Source of the DNA: Euonymus europaeus
Lineage: Eukaryota; Streptophyta; Magnoliopsida; Celastrales; Celastraceae
Direction: 5' to 3'
DNA: 64,000 nt
NCBI GenBank assembly: GCA_963580455.1
Contig: OY756958.1
Coordinates: 11,606,501 to 11,670,500, forward strand
The notes under the pieces were generated by a model. It did no database searches and was not told the origin of the DNA. It was given only the letters and a program-made list of their open reading frames with translations. Below are positions 24,876-39,600 of this stretch, piece by piece. A program made the translations under genes and the position numbers. The first letter of the stretch is position 1. Each line of letters opens with the position of its first letter.

Positions 24876-25835
24876 CAACTTTCTATGACAAATGGACAAA
24901 ACCGTTTAAAGCTACTCCATAGAGAGAGTTGAGCAACTTCGGACCAGAAAAGTTGCTCGGTGTACACTTTTTACTGTTCTTCTATGTAAATATTTCTGAC
25001 TATAAGCATCCTAGATTATTTCGATGCCAAAACCCCAACTTTCTATGATAAATGGACAAAAACATTAAAAGCTCCTCCATGGAAAGAGTTGTGCAACTTC
25101 GGACTATCAAAGGTTCTCGGTGTACACTTTTTATTGTTCTTCTATGTCAAATTTTACGAGTATAAGCTTCCTAGATTATTTCGATGCCAAAACCACAACT
25201 TTCTATGACAAATGGACAAAACCGTTTAAAGCTTCTCCATTGAGTGAGTTGAGCAACTTCGGACTATCAAAGTTGCTCGGTGTACACTTTTTATTGCTCT
25301 TCTAGTTCAAATTTTACGAGTATAAGCTTCCTAGATTATTTCGATTCCAAAACCTCAACTTTCTATGACAAATGGACAAAACCGTTTAAAGCTACTCCAT
25401 AGAGAGAGTTGAGCAACTTCGGACCAGAAAAGTTGCTCGGTGTACACTTTTTACTGTTCTTCTATGTAAATATTTCTGACTATAAGCATCCTAGATTATT
25501 TCGATGCCAAAACCCCAACTTTCTATGATAAATGGACAAAAACATTAAAAGCTCCTCCATGGAAAGAGTTGTGCAACTTCGGACTATCAAAGGTTCTCGG
25601 TGTACACTTTTTATTGTTCTTCTATGTCAAATTTTACGAGTATAAGCTTCCTAGATTATTTCGATGCCAAAACCACAACTTTCTATGACAAATGGACAAA
25701 ACCGTTTAAAGCTTCTCCATTGAGTGAGTTGAGCAACTTCGGACTATCAAAGTTGCTCGGTGTACACTTTTTATTGCTCTTCTAGTTCAAATTTTACGAG
25801 TATAAGCTTCCTAGATTATTTCGATTCCAAAACCT
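24876..25835 (+). repeat. Exact 3-monomer (480-bp) tandem duplication inside the 36-mer
   Basis: The row-by-row text from 24876 to about 25355 is repeated without visible change at 25356-25835. Both copies carry the C monomer with ttactgttcttc, the ctatcaaaggttctcgg junction and the aaaaccacaac monomer. The same double structure is present in copy 3 (about 35126-36085) and copy 4 (about 40890-41849), where differences such as atgaaaaatgg (near 41380) and gcttttctag have accumulated. The duplication therefore predates the copying of the long unit. Confidence 0.85.
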
Positions 25836-28800
25836 CAACTTTCTATGACAAATGGACAAAACCGTTTAAAGCTACTCCATAGAGAGAGTTGTTCAACTTC
25901 GGACCATAAAAGTTGCTCGGTGTACACTTTTTATTGTTATTCTATGTCAAATTTTACGAGTATAAGCTTCCAAGATTATTTCGATGCCATAACCCCAACT
26001 TTCTATGACAAATGGACAAAACTGTTTAAAGCTTCTCCATTGAGTGAGTTGATCAACTTCGGACTATCAAAGTTGCTCGGTGTACACTTTTTGTTGTTCT
26101 TCTATGTCAAATTTTACGAGTATATGCCTCCCGGATTATTTCGATGCCAAAACACAAAATATCAATAACAATTCGACAAAACCGTTAAAAGCTACTCCAT
26201 AGAGAGAGTTGAGCAACTTCCGACCATAAAAGTTGCTCGATTTACACTTTTTATTGTTATTCTATTTCAAATTTTACAAGTATAAGCTTCCAAGATTATT
26301 TCGATGACATAACCCCAACTTTCTATGACAAATGGACAAAACCGTTTAAAGCTTCTCCATTGAGTGAGTTGAGCAACTTCGGACTATCAAAGTTGCTCGG
26401 TGTACACTTTTTATTGTTCTTCTAGTTCAAATTTTACGAGTATAAGCTTCCTAGATTATTTCGATTCCAAAACCCCAACTTTCTATGACAAATGGACAAA
26501 ACCGTTTAAAGCTACTCCATAGATAGAGTTGTGCAACTTCGGACCATAAAAGTTGCTCGGTGTACACTTTTTATTGTTATTCTATGTCAAATTTTACGAG
26601 TATAAGCTTCCAAGATTATTTCGATGACATAACCCCAACTTTCTATGACAAATGGGCAAAACCGTTTAAAGCTTCTCCATTGAGTGAGTTGAGCAACTTC
26701 GGACTATCAAAGTTGCTCGGTGTACACTTTTTATTGTTCTTCTAGTTCAAATTTTACGAGTATAGGCTTCCTAGATTATTTCGATTCCAAAACACCAACT
26801 TTCTATGACAAATGGACAAAACCGTTTAAAGCTACTCCATAGAGAGAGTTGAGCAACTTCGGACCAGAAAAGGTGCCGCTGTACACTTTTTATTGTACTT
26901 CTATGTAAATATTTCTGACTATAAGCATCCTAGATTATTTCGATGCCAAAACCCCAACTATTTATGATAAATGGACAAAAACATTAAAAGCTCCTCCATG
27001 GAAAGAGTTGTGCAACTTCGGACTATCAAAGTTGCTCGATGTACACTTTTTATTGTTCCTCTATGTCAAATTTTACGAGTATATGCTTCCTAGATTATTT
27101 CGATGCCAAAACCCCAACTTTTTATGACAAATGGACAAAACCGTTTAAAGCTCCTCCATAGAGTGAGTTGGGAAACTTCGGACTATCAAAGTTGCTCGGT
27201 GTACACTTTTTATTGTTCTTCTATGTCAAATTTTACGACTATAAGCATCCTAGATTATTTCGATGCCAAAACCCCAACTTTTTATGACAAATGGACAAAA
27301 ACGTTAAAAGCTCATCCATAGAGAGAGTTGTGCAACTTTGGACTATCGATGTTGCTCGATGTACACTTTCTATTGTTCTTCTATGTCAAATTTTACGAGT
27401 ATAAGCTTCCTAGATTATTTCGATGTGAAAACACCAACTTTACAAGACAAATGGACAAAAATGTTAGAAGCTCCTCCATAAAGAGAATTGAGCAACTTTT
27501 AATCATCAAAGTCGCTCGGTGTACACTTTCTATTGTTCTTCTATGTCAAGTTTTACGAGTATATGCTTTGTGGATTATTTTGATGCCAAAATCCGAACTT
27601 TCTATGACAAATGGACAAAAACATTAAAAGCTCCTCCATAGAGAGAGTTGTGCAACTTCGGACTATCAAAATTTCTCGGTGTACACTTTTTATTGTTATT
27701 CTATGTCAAATTTTACGAGTATAAGCTTCCTAGATTATTTCGATGCCAAAACACCAACTATCAATGACAAAAGGACAAAACCGTTTAAAGCTCCACCATA
27801 GAGTGAGTTGAGCAACTTCGGACTATCAAAGTTGCTCGTTGTATACTTTTTGTTGTTCTTCTATGTCAAATTTTACGAGTATATGCTTCCTGGATTATTT
27901 CGATGCCAAAACACAAAATATCAATAACAAATCGACAAAACCGTTAAAAGCTACTCCATAGAGAGAGTTGAGCAACTTCCGACCATAAAAGTTGCTCGGT
28001 TTACACTTTTTATTGTTATTCTATGTCAAATTTTACATGTATAAGCTTCCAAGATTATTTCGATGACATAACCCCAACTTTCTATGACAAATGGACAAAA
28101 CCGTTTAAAGCTTCTCCATTGAGTGAGTTGAGCAACTTCGGACTATCAAAGTTGCTCGGTGTACACTTTTTATTGTTCTTCTAGTTCAAATTTTACGAGT
28201 ATAAGCTTCCTAGATTATTTCGATTCCAAAACCCCAACTTTCTATGACAAATGGACAAAACCGTTTAAAGCTACTCCATAGAGAGAGTTGTGCAACTTCG
28301 GACCATAAAAGTTGCTCGGTGTACACTTTTTATTGTTATTCTATGTCAAATTTTACAAGTATAAGCTTCCAAGATTATTTCGATGACATAACCCCAACTT
28401 TCTATGACAAATGGACAAAACCGTTTAAAACTTCTCCATTGAGTGAGTTGAGCAACTTCGGACTATCAAAGTTGCTCGGTGTACACTTTTTATTGCACTT
28501 CTAGTTCAAATTTTACGAGTATAAGCTTCCTAGATTTTTTCGATTCCAAAACCTCAACTTTCTATGACAAATGGACAAAACCGTTTAAAGCTACTCCATA
28601 GAGAGAGTTGTGCAACTTCGGACCATAAAAGTTGCTTGGTGTACACTTTTTATTGTTATTCTATGTCAAATTTTACGAGTATAAGCTTCATAGATTATTT
28701 CGATGCCAAAACACCAACTATCAATTACAAAATCGACAAAACCGTTAAAAGCTACTCCATAGAGAGAGTTGAGCAACTTCGGACTATCAAAATTGCACGG

Positions 28801-29186
28801 TATACACTTTTTATTGTGTTATTCTATGTCAAATTTTACGACTATAAGCATCCTAGATTATTTCGATGCCAAAACCCCAACTTTCTATGACAAATGGACA
28901 AAAACATTAAAAGCTCCTCCATAGAAAGAGTTGTGCAACTTCGGACAATTGAAAATTGCACGGTGTACACTTTTTATTGTTATTCTATGTCAAATTTTAC
29001 GAGTATAAGCTTCCTAGATTATTTCGATGCCAAAACCCCAACTTTTTATGACAAATGGACAAAACCGTTTAAAGCTCCTCCATAGAGTGAGTTGGGAAAC
29101 TTCGGACTATCAAAGTTGCTCGGTGTACACTTTTTATTGTTCTTCTATGTCAAATTTTATGACTATAAGCATCCTAGATTATTTCG

Positions 29187-32100
29187 ATGCCAAAACCCCA
29201 ACTTTTTATGACAAATGGACAAAAACGTTAAAAGCTCATCCATAGAGAGAGTTGTGCAACTTTGGACTATCGATGTTGCTCGGTGTACACTTTCTATTGT
29301 TCTTCTATGTCAAATTTTACGAGTATAAGCTTCCTAGATTATTTCGATGTGAAAACACCAACTATCAATTACAAAATCGACAAAACCGTTAAAAGCTACT
29401 CCATAGAGAGAGTTGAGCAACTTCGGACTATCAAAATTGCACGGTATACACTTTTTATTGTGTTATTCTATGTCAAATTTTACGACTATAAGCATCCTAG
29501 ATTATTTCGATGCCAAAACCCCAACTTTCTATGACAAATGGACAAAAACATTAAAAGCTCCTCCATAGAAAGAGTTGTGCAACTTCGGACAATTGAAAAT
29601 TGCACGGTGTACACTTTTTATTGTTATTCTATGTCAAATTTTACGAGTATAAGCTTCCAAGATTATTTCGATGACATAACCCCAACTTTCTATGACAAAT
29701 GGACAAAACCGTTTAAAGCTTCTCCATTGAGTGAGTTGAGCAACTTCGGACTATCAAAGTTGCTCGGTGTACACTTTTTATTGCTCTTCTAGTTCAAATT
29801 TTACGAGTATAAGCTTCCTAGATTATTTCGATTCCAAAACCTCAACTTTCTATGACAAATGGACAAAACCGTTTAAAGCTACTCCATAGAGAGAGTTGAG
29901 CAACTTCGGACCAGAAAAGTTGCTCGGTGTACACTTTTTACTGTTCTTCTATGTAAATATTTCTGACTATAAGCATCCTAGATTATTTCGATGCCAAAAC
30001 CCCAACTTTCTATGATAAATGGACAAAAACATTAAAAGCTCCTCCATGGAAAGAGTTGTGCAACTTCGGACTATCAAAGGTTCTCGGTGTACACTTTTTA
30101 TTGTTCTTCTATGTCAAATTTTACGAGTATAAGCTTCCTAGATTATTTCGATGCCAAAACCACAACTTTCTATGACAAATGGACAAAACCGTTTAAAGCT
30201 TCTCCATTGAGTGAGTTGAGCAACTTCGGACTATCAAAGTTGCTCGGTGTACACTTTTTATTGCTCTTCTAGTTCAAATTTTAAGAGTATAAGCTTCCTA
30301 GATTATTTCGATTCCAAAACCTCAACTTTCTATGACAAATGGACAAAACCGTTTAAAGCTACTCCATAGAGAGAGTTGTTCAACTTCGGACCATAAAAGT
30401 TGCTCGGTGTACACTTTTTATTGTTATTCTATGTCAAATTTTACGAGTATAAGCTTCCAAGATTATTTCGATGCCATAACCCCAACTTTCTATGACAAAT
30501 GGACAAAACTGTTTAAAGCTTCTCCATTGAGTGAGTTGATCAACTTCGGACTATCAAAGTTGCTCGGTGTACACTTTTTGTTGTTCTTCTATGTCAAATT
30601 TTACGAGTATATGCCTCCCGGATTATTTCGATGCCAAAACACAAAATATCAATAACAATTCGACAAAACCGTTAAAAGCTACTCCATAGAGAGAGTTGAG
30701 CAACTTCCGACCATAAAAGTTGCTCGATTTACACTTTTTATTGTTATTCTATTTCAAATTTTACAAGTATAAGCTTCCAAGATTATTTCGATGACATAAC
30801 CCCAACTTTCTATGACAAATGGACAAAACCGTTTAAAGCTTCTCCATTGAGTGAGTTGAGCAACTTCGGACTATCAAAGTTGCTCGGTGTACACTTTTTA
30901 TTGTTCTTCTAGTTCAAATTTTACGAGTATAAGCTTCCTAGATTATTTCGATTCCAAAACCCCAACTTTCTATGACAAATGGACAAAACCGTTTAAAGCT
31001 ACTCCATAGATAGAGTTGTGCAACTTCGGACCATAAAAGTTGCTCGGTGTACACTTTTTATTGTTATTCTATGTCAAATTTTACGAGTATAAGCTTCCAA
31101 GATTATTTCGATGACATAACCCCAACTTTCTATGACAAATGGGCAAAACCGTTTAAAGCTTCTCCATTGAGTGAGTTGAGCAACTTCGGACTATCAAAGT
31201 TGCTCGGTGTACACTTTTTATTGTTCTTCTAGTTCAAATTTTACGAGTATAGGCTTCCTAGATTATTTCGATTCCAAAACACCAACTTTCTATGACAAAT
31301 GGACAAAACCGTTTAAAGCTACTCCATAGAGAGAGTTGAGCAACTTCGGACCAGAAAAGGTGCCGCTGTACACTTTTTATTGTACTTCTATGTAAATATT
31401 TCTGACTATAAGCATCCTAGATTATTTCGATGCCAAAACCCCAACTATTTATGATAAATGGACAAAAACATTAAAAGCTCCTCCATGGAAAGAGTTGTGC
31501 AACTTCGGACTATCAAAGTTGCTCGATGTACACTTTTTATTGTTCCTCTATGTCAAATTTTACGAGTATATGCTTCCTAGATTATTTCGATGCCAAAACC
31601 CCAACTTTTTATGACAAATGGACAAAACCGTTTAAAGCTCCTCCATAGAGTGAGTTGGGAAACTTCGGACTATCAAAGTTGCTCGGTGTACACTTTTTAT
31701 TGTTCTTCTATGTCAAATTTTACGACTATAAGCATCCTAGATTATTTCGATGCCAAAACCCCAACTTTTTATGACAAATGGACAAAAACGTTAAAAGCTC
31801 ATCCATAGAGAGAGTTGTGCAACTTTGGACTATCGATGTTGCTCGATGTACACTTTCTATTGTTCTTCTATGTCAAATTTTACGAGTATAAGCTTCCTAG
31901 ATTATTTCGATGTGAAAACACCAACTTTACAAGACAAATGGACAAAAATGTTAGAAGCTCCTCCATAAAGAGAATTGAGCAACTTTTAATCATCAAAGTC
32001 GCTCGGTGTACACTTTCTATTGTTCTTCTATGTCAAGTTTTACGAGTATATGCTTTGTGGATTATTTTGATGCCAAAATCCGAACTTTCTATGACAAATG

Positions 32101-33674
32101 GACAAAAACATTAAAAGCTCCTCCATAGAGAGAGTTGTGCAACTTCGGACTATCAAAATTTCTCGGTGTACACTTTTTATTGTTATTCTATGTCAAATTT
32201 TACGAGTATAAGCTTCCTAGATTATTTCGATGCCAAAACACCAACTATCAATGACAAAAGGACAAAACCGTTTAAAGCTCCACCATAGAGTGAGTTGAGC
32301 AACTTCGGACTATCAAAGTTGCTCGTTGTATACTTTTTGTTGTTCTTCTATGTCAAATTTTACGAGTATATGCTTCCTGGATTATTTCGATGCCAAAACA
32401 CAAAATATCAATAACAAATCGACAAAACCGTTAAAAGCTACTCCATAGAGAGAGTTGAGCAACTTCCGACCATAAAAGTTGCTCGGTTTACACTTTTTAT
32501 TGTTATTCTATGTCAAATTTTACATGTATAAGCTTCCAAGATTATTTCGATGACATAACCCCAACTTTCTATGACAAATGGACAAAACCGTTTAAAGCTT
32601 CTCCATTGAGTGAGTTGAGCAACTTCGGACTATCAAAGTTGCTCGGTGTACACTTTTTATTGTTCTTCTAGTTCAAATTTTACGAGTATAAGCTTCCTAG
32701 ATTATTTCGATTCCAAAACCCCAACTTTCTATGACAAATGGACAAAACCGTTTAAAGCTACTCCATAGAGAGAGTTGTGCAACTTCGGACCATAAAAGTT
32801 GCTCGGTGTACACTTTTTATTGTTATTCTATGTCAAATTTTACAAGTATAAGCTTCCAAGATTATTTCGATGACATAACCCCAACTTTCTATGACAAATG
32901 GACAAAACCGTTTAAAACTTCTCCATTGAGTGAGTTGAGCAACTTCGGACTATCAAAGTTGCTCGGTGTACACTTTTTATTGCACTTCTAGTTCAAATTT
33001 TACGAGTATAAGCTTCCTAGATTTTTTCGATTCCAAAACCTCAACTTTCTATGACAAATGGACAAAACCGTTTAAAGCTACTCCATAGAGAGAGTTGTGC
33101 AACTTCGGACCATAAAAGTTGCTTGGTGTACACTTTTTATTGTTATTCTATGTCAAATTTTACGAGTATAAGCTTCATAGATTATTTCGATGCCAAAACA
33201 CCAACTATCAATTACAAAATCGACAAAACCGTTAAAAGCTACTCCATAGAGAGAGTTGAGCAACTTCGGACTATCAAAATTGCACGGTATACACTTTTTA
33301 TTGTGTTATTCTATGTCAAATTTTACGACTATAAGCATCCTAGATTATTTCGATGCCAAAACCCCAACTTTCTATGACAAATGGACAAAAACATTAAAAG
33401 CTCCTCCATAGAAAGAGTTGTGCAACTTCGGACAATTGAAAATTGCACGGTGTACACTTTTTATTGTTATTCTATGTCAAATTTTACGAGTATAAGCTTC
33501 CTAGATTATTTCGATGCCAAAACCCCAACTTTTTATGACAAATGGACAAAACCGTTTAAAGCTCCTCCATAGAGTGAGTTGGGAAACTTCGGACTATCAA
33601 AGTTGCTCGGTGTACACTTTTTATTGTTCTTCTATGTCAAATTTTACGACTATAAGCATCCTAGATTATTTCGA
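29187..33674 (+). repeat. Chimeric shortened copy of the 36-mer (about 4.49 kb)
   Basis: This unit starts like its neighbours (gctcatccatagagag, then tatcgatgttgctcgg). Inside the G monomer near 29355 it switches from gtgaaaacaccaac to actatcaattacaaaatc, the sequence of a monomer near 28710. It then repeats 28710-28990 (offset about 644 bp), switches again near 29660 to an A monomer, and from about 29690 follows copy 1 from 25203 onward at an offset of 4487 bp. At least two exchange junctions are therefore visible in one unit. Confidence 0.8.
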
Positions 33675-36600
33675 TGCCAAAACACCAACAATCAATGACT
33701 AATCGACAAAACCGTTAAAAGCTACTCCATAGAGAGAGTTGAGCAACTTTGGACTATAAAAGTTGCTCGGTTTACACTTTTTATTTTTGTTCTATATCAA
33801 ATTTTACGACTATAAGCATCCTAGATTATTTCGATGCCAAAACCCCAACTTTCTATGACAAATGGACAAAACCGTTTAAAGCTACTCCATAGAGAGAGTA
33901 GAGCAACTTCGGACCATAAAACTTGCTCGGTGTACACTTTTTATTGTTATTCTATGTCAAATTTTACGAGTATAAGCTTCCTAGATTATTTCGATGCCAA
34001 AACCCCAACTTTTTATGACAAATGGACAAAACCGTTTAAAGCTCCTCCATAGAGTGAGTTGGGAAACTTCGGACTATCAAAGTTGCTCGGTGTACACTTT
34101 TTATTGTTCTTCTATGTCAAATTTTATGACTATAAGCATCCTAGATTATTTCGATGCCAAAACCCCAACTTTTTATGACAAATGGACAAAAACGTTAAAA
34201 GCTCATCCATAGAGAGAGTTGTGCAACTTTGGACTATCGATGTTGCTCGGTGTACACTTTCTATTGTTCTTCTATGTCAAATTTTACGAGTATAAGCTTC
34301 CTAGATTATTTCGATGTGAAAACACCAACTTTACAAGACAAATGGACAAAAACGTTAAAAGCTCCTCCATAAAGAGAATTGAGCAACTTTTAATCATCAA
34401 AGTCGCTCGATGTACACTTTTTATTGTTCTTCTATGTCAAATTTTACGAGTATATGCTTTGTGGATTATTTTGATGCCAAAATCCGAACTTTCTATGACA
34501 AATGAACAAAAACATTAAAAGCTCCTCCATAGAGAGAGTTGTGCAACTTCGGACTATCAAAATTGCTCGGTATACACTTTTTATTGTTATTCTATGTCAA
34601 ATTTTACGAGTATAAGCTTCCTAGATTATTTCGATGCCAAAACACCAACTATCAATGACAAAGGGACAAAACCGTTTAAAGCTCCTCCATAGAGTGAGTT
34701 GAGCAACTTCGGACTATCAAAGTTGCTCGTTGTACACTTTTTGTTTTTCTTCTATGTCAAATTTTACGAGTATATGCTTCCTGGATTATTTCGATGCCAA
34801 AACACAAAATATCAATAACAAATCGACAAAACCGTTAAAAGCTACTCCATAGAGAGAGTTGAGCAACTTCCGACCATAAAAGTTGCTCGGTTTACACTTT
34901 TTATTGTTATTCTATGTCAAATTTTACAAGTATAAGCTTCCAAGATTATTTCGATGACATAACCCCAACTTTCTATGACAAATGGACAAAACCGTTTAAA
35001 GCTTCTCCATTGAGTGAGTTGAGCAACTTCGGACTATCAAAGTTGTCCGGTGTACACTTTTTATTGTTCTTCTAGTTCAAATTTTACGAGTATAAGCTTC
35101 CTAGATTATTTCGATTCCAAAACCCCAACTTTCTATGACAAATGGACAAAACCGTTTAAAGCTACTCCATAGAGAGAGTTGAGCAACTTCGGACCAGAAA
35201 AGTTGCTCGGTGTACACTTTTTACTGTTCTTCTATGTAAATATTTCTGACTATAAGCATCCTAGATTATTTCGATGCCAAAACCCCAACTTTCTATGATA
35301 AATGGACAAAAACATTAAAAGCTCCTCCATGGAAAGAGTTGTGCAACTTCGGACTATCAAAGGTTCTCGGTGTACACTTTTTATTGTTCTTCTATGTCAA
35401 ATTTTACGAGTATAAGCTTCCTAGATTATTTCGATGCCAAAACCACAACTTTCTATGACAAATGGACAAAACCGTTTAAAGCTTCTCCATTGAGTGAGTT
35501 GAGCAACTTCGGACTATCAAAGTTGCTCGGTGTACACTTTTTATTGCTCTTCTAGTTCAAATTTTACGAGTATAAGCTTCCTAGATTATTTCGATTCCAA
35601 AACCTCAACTTTCTATGACAAATGGACAAAACCGTTTAAAGCTACTCCATAGAGAGAGTTGAGCAACTTCGGACCAGAAAAGTTGCTCGGTGTACACTTT
35701 TTACTGTTCTTCTATGTAAATATTTCTGACTATAAGCATCCTAGATTATTTCGATGCCAAAACCCCAACTTTCTATGATAAATGGACAAAAACATTAAAA
35801 GCTCCTCCATGGAAAGAGTTGTGCAACTTCGGACTATCAAAGGTTCTCGGTGTACACTTTTTATTGTTCTTCTATGTCAAATTTTACGAGTATAAGCTTC
35901 CTAGATTATTTCGATGCCAAAACCACAACTTTCTATGACAAATGGACAAAACCGTTTAAAGCTTCTCCATTGAGTGAGTTGAGCAACTTCGGACTATCAA
36001 AGTTGCTCGGTGTACACTTTTTATTGCTCTTCTAGTTCAAATTTTACGAGTATAAGCTTCCTAGATTATTTCGATTCCAAAACCTCAACTTTCTATGACA
36101 AATGGACAAAACCGTTTAAAGCTACTCCATAGAGAGAGTTGTGCAACTTCGGACCATAAAAGTTGCTCGGTGTACACTTTTTATTGTTATTCTATGTCAA
36201 ATTTTACGAGTATAAGCTTCCAAGATTATTTCGATGCCATAACCCCAACTTTCTATGACAAATGGACAAAACTGTTTAAAGCTTCTCCATTGAGTGAGTT
36301 GATCAACTTCGGACTATCAAAGTTGCTCGGTGTACACTTTTTGTTGTTCTTCTATGTCAAATTTTACGAGTATATGCCTCCTGGATTATTTCGATGCCAA
36401 AACACAAAATATCAATAACAATTCGACAAAACCGTTAAAAGCTACTCCATAGAGAGAGTTGAGCAACTTCCGACCATAAAAGTTGCTCGATTTACACTTT
36501 TTATTGTTATTCTATTTCAAATTTTACAAGTATAAGCTTCCAAGATTATTTCGATGACATAACCCCAACTTTCTATGACAAATGGACAAAACCGTTTAAA

Positions 36601-39600
36601 GCTTCTCCATTGAGTGAGTTGAGCAACTTCGGACTATCAAAGTTGCTCGGTGTACACTTTTTATTGTTCTTCTAGTTCAAATTTTACGAGTATAAGCTTC
36701 CTAGATTATTTCGATTCCAAAACCCCAACTTTCTATGACAAATGGACAAAACCGTTTAAAGCTACTCCATAGATAGAGTTGTGCAACTTCGGACCATAAA
36801 AGTTGCTCGGTGTACACTTTTTATTGTTATTCTATGTCAAATTTTACGAGTATAAGCTTCCAAGATTATTTCGATGACATAACCCCAACTTTCTATGACA
36901 AATGGGCAAAACCGTTTAAAGCTTCTCCATTGAGTGAGTTGAGCAACTTCGGACTATCAAAGTTGCTCGGTGTACACTTTTTATTGTTCTTCTAGTTCAA
37001 ATTTTACGAGTATAGGCTTCCTAGATTATTTCGATTCCAAAACACCAACTTTCTATGACAAATGGACAAAACCGTTTAAAGCTACTCCATAGAGAGAGTT
37101 GAGCAACTTCGGACCAGAAAAGGTGCCGCTGTACACTTTTTATTGTACTTCTATGTAAATATTTCTGACTATAAGCATCCTAGATTATTTCGATGCCAAA
37201 ACCCCAACTATTTATGATAAATGGACAAAAACATTAAAAGCTCCTCCATGGAAAGAGTTGTGCAACTTCGGACTATCAAAGTTGCTCGATGTACACTTTT
37301 TATTGTTCCTCTATGTCAAATTTTACGAGTATATGCTTCCTAGATTATTTCGATGCCAAAACCCCAACTTTTTATGACAAATGGACAAAACCGTTTAAAG
37401 CTCCTCCATAGAGTGAGTTGGGAAACTTCGGACTATCAAAGTTGCTCGGTGTACACTTTTTATTGTTCTTCTATGTCAAATTTTACGACTATAAGCATCC
37501 TAGATTATTTCGATGCCAAAACCCCAACTTTTTATGACAAATGGACAAAAACGTTAAAAGCTCATCCATAGAGAGAGTTGTGCAACTTTGGACTATCGAT
37601 GTTGCTCGATGTACACTTTCTATTGTTCTTCTATGTCAAATTTTACGAGTATAAGCTTCCTAGATTATTTCGATGTGAAAACACCAACTTTACAAGACAA
37701 ATGGACAAAAATGTTAGAAGCTCCTCCATAAAGAGAATTGAGCAACTTTTAATCATCAAAGTCGCTCGGTGTACACTTTCTATTGTTCTTCTATGTCAAG
37801 TTTTACGAGTATATGCTTTGTGGATTATTTTGATGCCAAAATCCGAACTTTCTATGACAAATGGACAAAAACATTAAAAGCTCCTCCATAGAGAGAGTTG
37901 TGCAACTTCGGACTATCAAAATTTCTCGGTGTACACTTTTTATTGTTATTCTATGTCAAATTTTACGAGTATAAGCTTCCTAGATTATTTCGATGCCAAA
38001 ACACCAACTATCAATGACAAAAGGACAAAACCGTTTAAAGCTCCACCATAGAGTGAGTTGAGCAACTTCGGACTATCAAAGTTGCTCGTTGTATACTTTT
38101 TGTTGTTCTTCTATGTCAAATTTTACGAGTATATGCTTCCTGGATTATTTCGATGCCAAAACACAAAATATCAATAACAAATCGACAAAACCGTTAAAAG
38201 CTACTCCATAGAGAGAGTTGAGCAACTTCCGACCATAAAAGTTGCTCGGTTTACACTTTTTATTGTTATTCTATGTCAAATTTTACATGTATAAGCTTCC
38301 AAGATTATTTCGATGACATAACCCCAACTTTCTATGACAAATGGACAAAACCGTTTAAAGCTTCTCCATTGAGTGAGTTGAGCAACTTCGGACTATCAAA
38401 GTTGCTCGGTGTACACTTTTTATTGTTCTTCTAGTTCAAATTTTACGAGTATAAGCTTCCTAGATTATTTCGATTCCAAAACCCCAACTTTCTATGACAA
38501 ATGGACAAAACCGTTTAAAGCTACTCCATAGAGAGAGTTGTGCAACTTCGGACCATAAAAGTTGCTCGGTGTACACTTTTTATTGTTATTCTATGTCAAA
38601 TTTTACAAGTATAAGCTTCCAAGATTATTTCGATGACATAACCCCAACTTTCTATGACAAATGGACAAAACCGTTTAAAACTTCTCCATTGAGTGAGTTG
38701 AGCAACTTCGGACTATCAAAGTTGCTCGGTGTACACTTTTTATTGCACTTCTAGTTCAAATTTTACGAGTATAAGCTTCCTAGATTTTTTCGATTCCAAA
38801 ACCTCAACTTTCTATGACAAATGGACAAAACCGTTTAAAGCTACTCCATAGAGAGAGTTGTGCAACTTCGGACCATAAAAGTTGCTTGGTGTACACTTTT
38901 TATTGTTATTCTATGTCAAATTTTACGAGTATAAGCTTCATAGATTATTTCGATGCCAAAACACCAACTATCAATTACAAAATCGACAAAACCGTTAAAA
39001 GCTACTCCATAGAGAGAGTTGAGCAACTTCGGACTATCAAAATTGCACGGTATACACTTTTTATTGTGTTATTCTATGTCAAATTTTACGACTATAAGCA
39101 TCCTAGATTATTTCGATGCCAAAACCCCAACTTTCTATGACAAATGGACAAAAACATTAAAAGCTCCTCCATAGAAAGAGTTGTGCAACTTCGGACAATT
39201 GAAAATTGCACGGTGTACACTTTTTATTGTTATTCTATGTCAAATTTTACGAGTATAAGATTCCTAGATTATTTCGATGCCAAAACCCCAACTTTTTATG
39301 ACAAATGGACAAAACCGTTTAAAGCTCCTCCATAGAGTGAGTTGGGAAACTTCGGACTATCAAAGTTGCTCGGTGTACACTTTTTATTGTTCTTCTATGT
39401 CAAATTTTACGACTATAAGCATCCTAGATTATTTCGATGCCAAAACACCAACAATCAATGACAAATCGACAAAACCGTTAAAAGCTACTCCATAGAGAGA
39501 GTTGAGCAACTTTGGACTATAAAAGTTGCTCGGTTTACACTTTTTATTTTTGTTCTATATCAAATTTTACGACTATAAGCATCCTAGATTATTTCGATGC

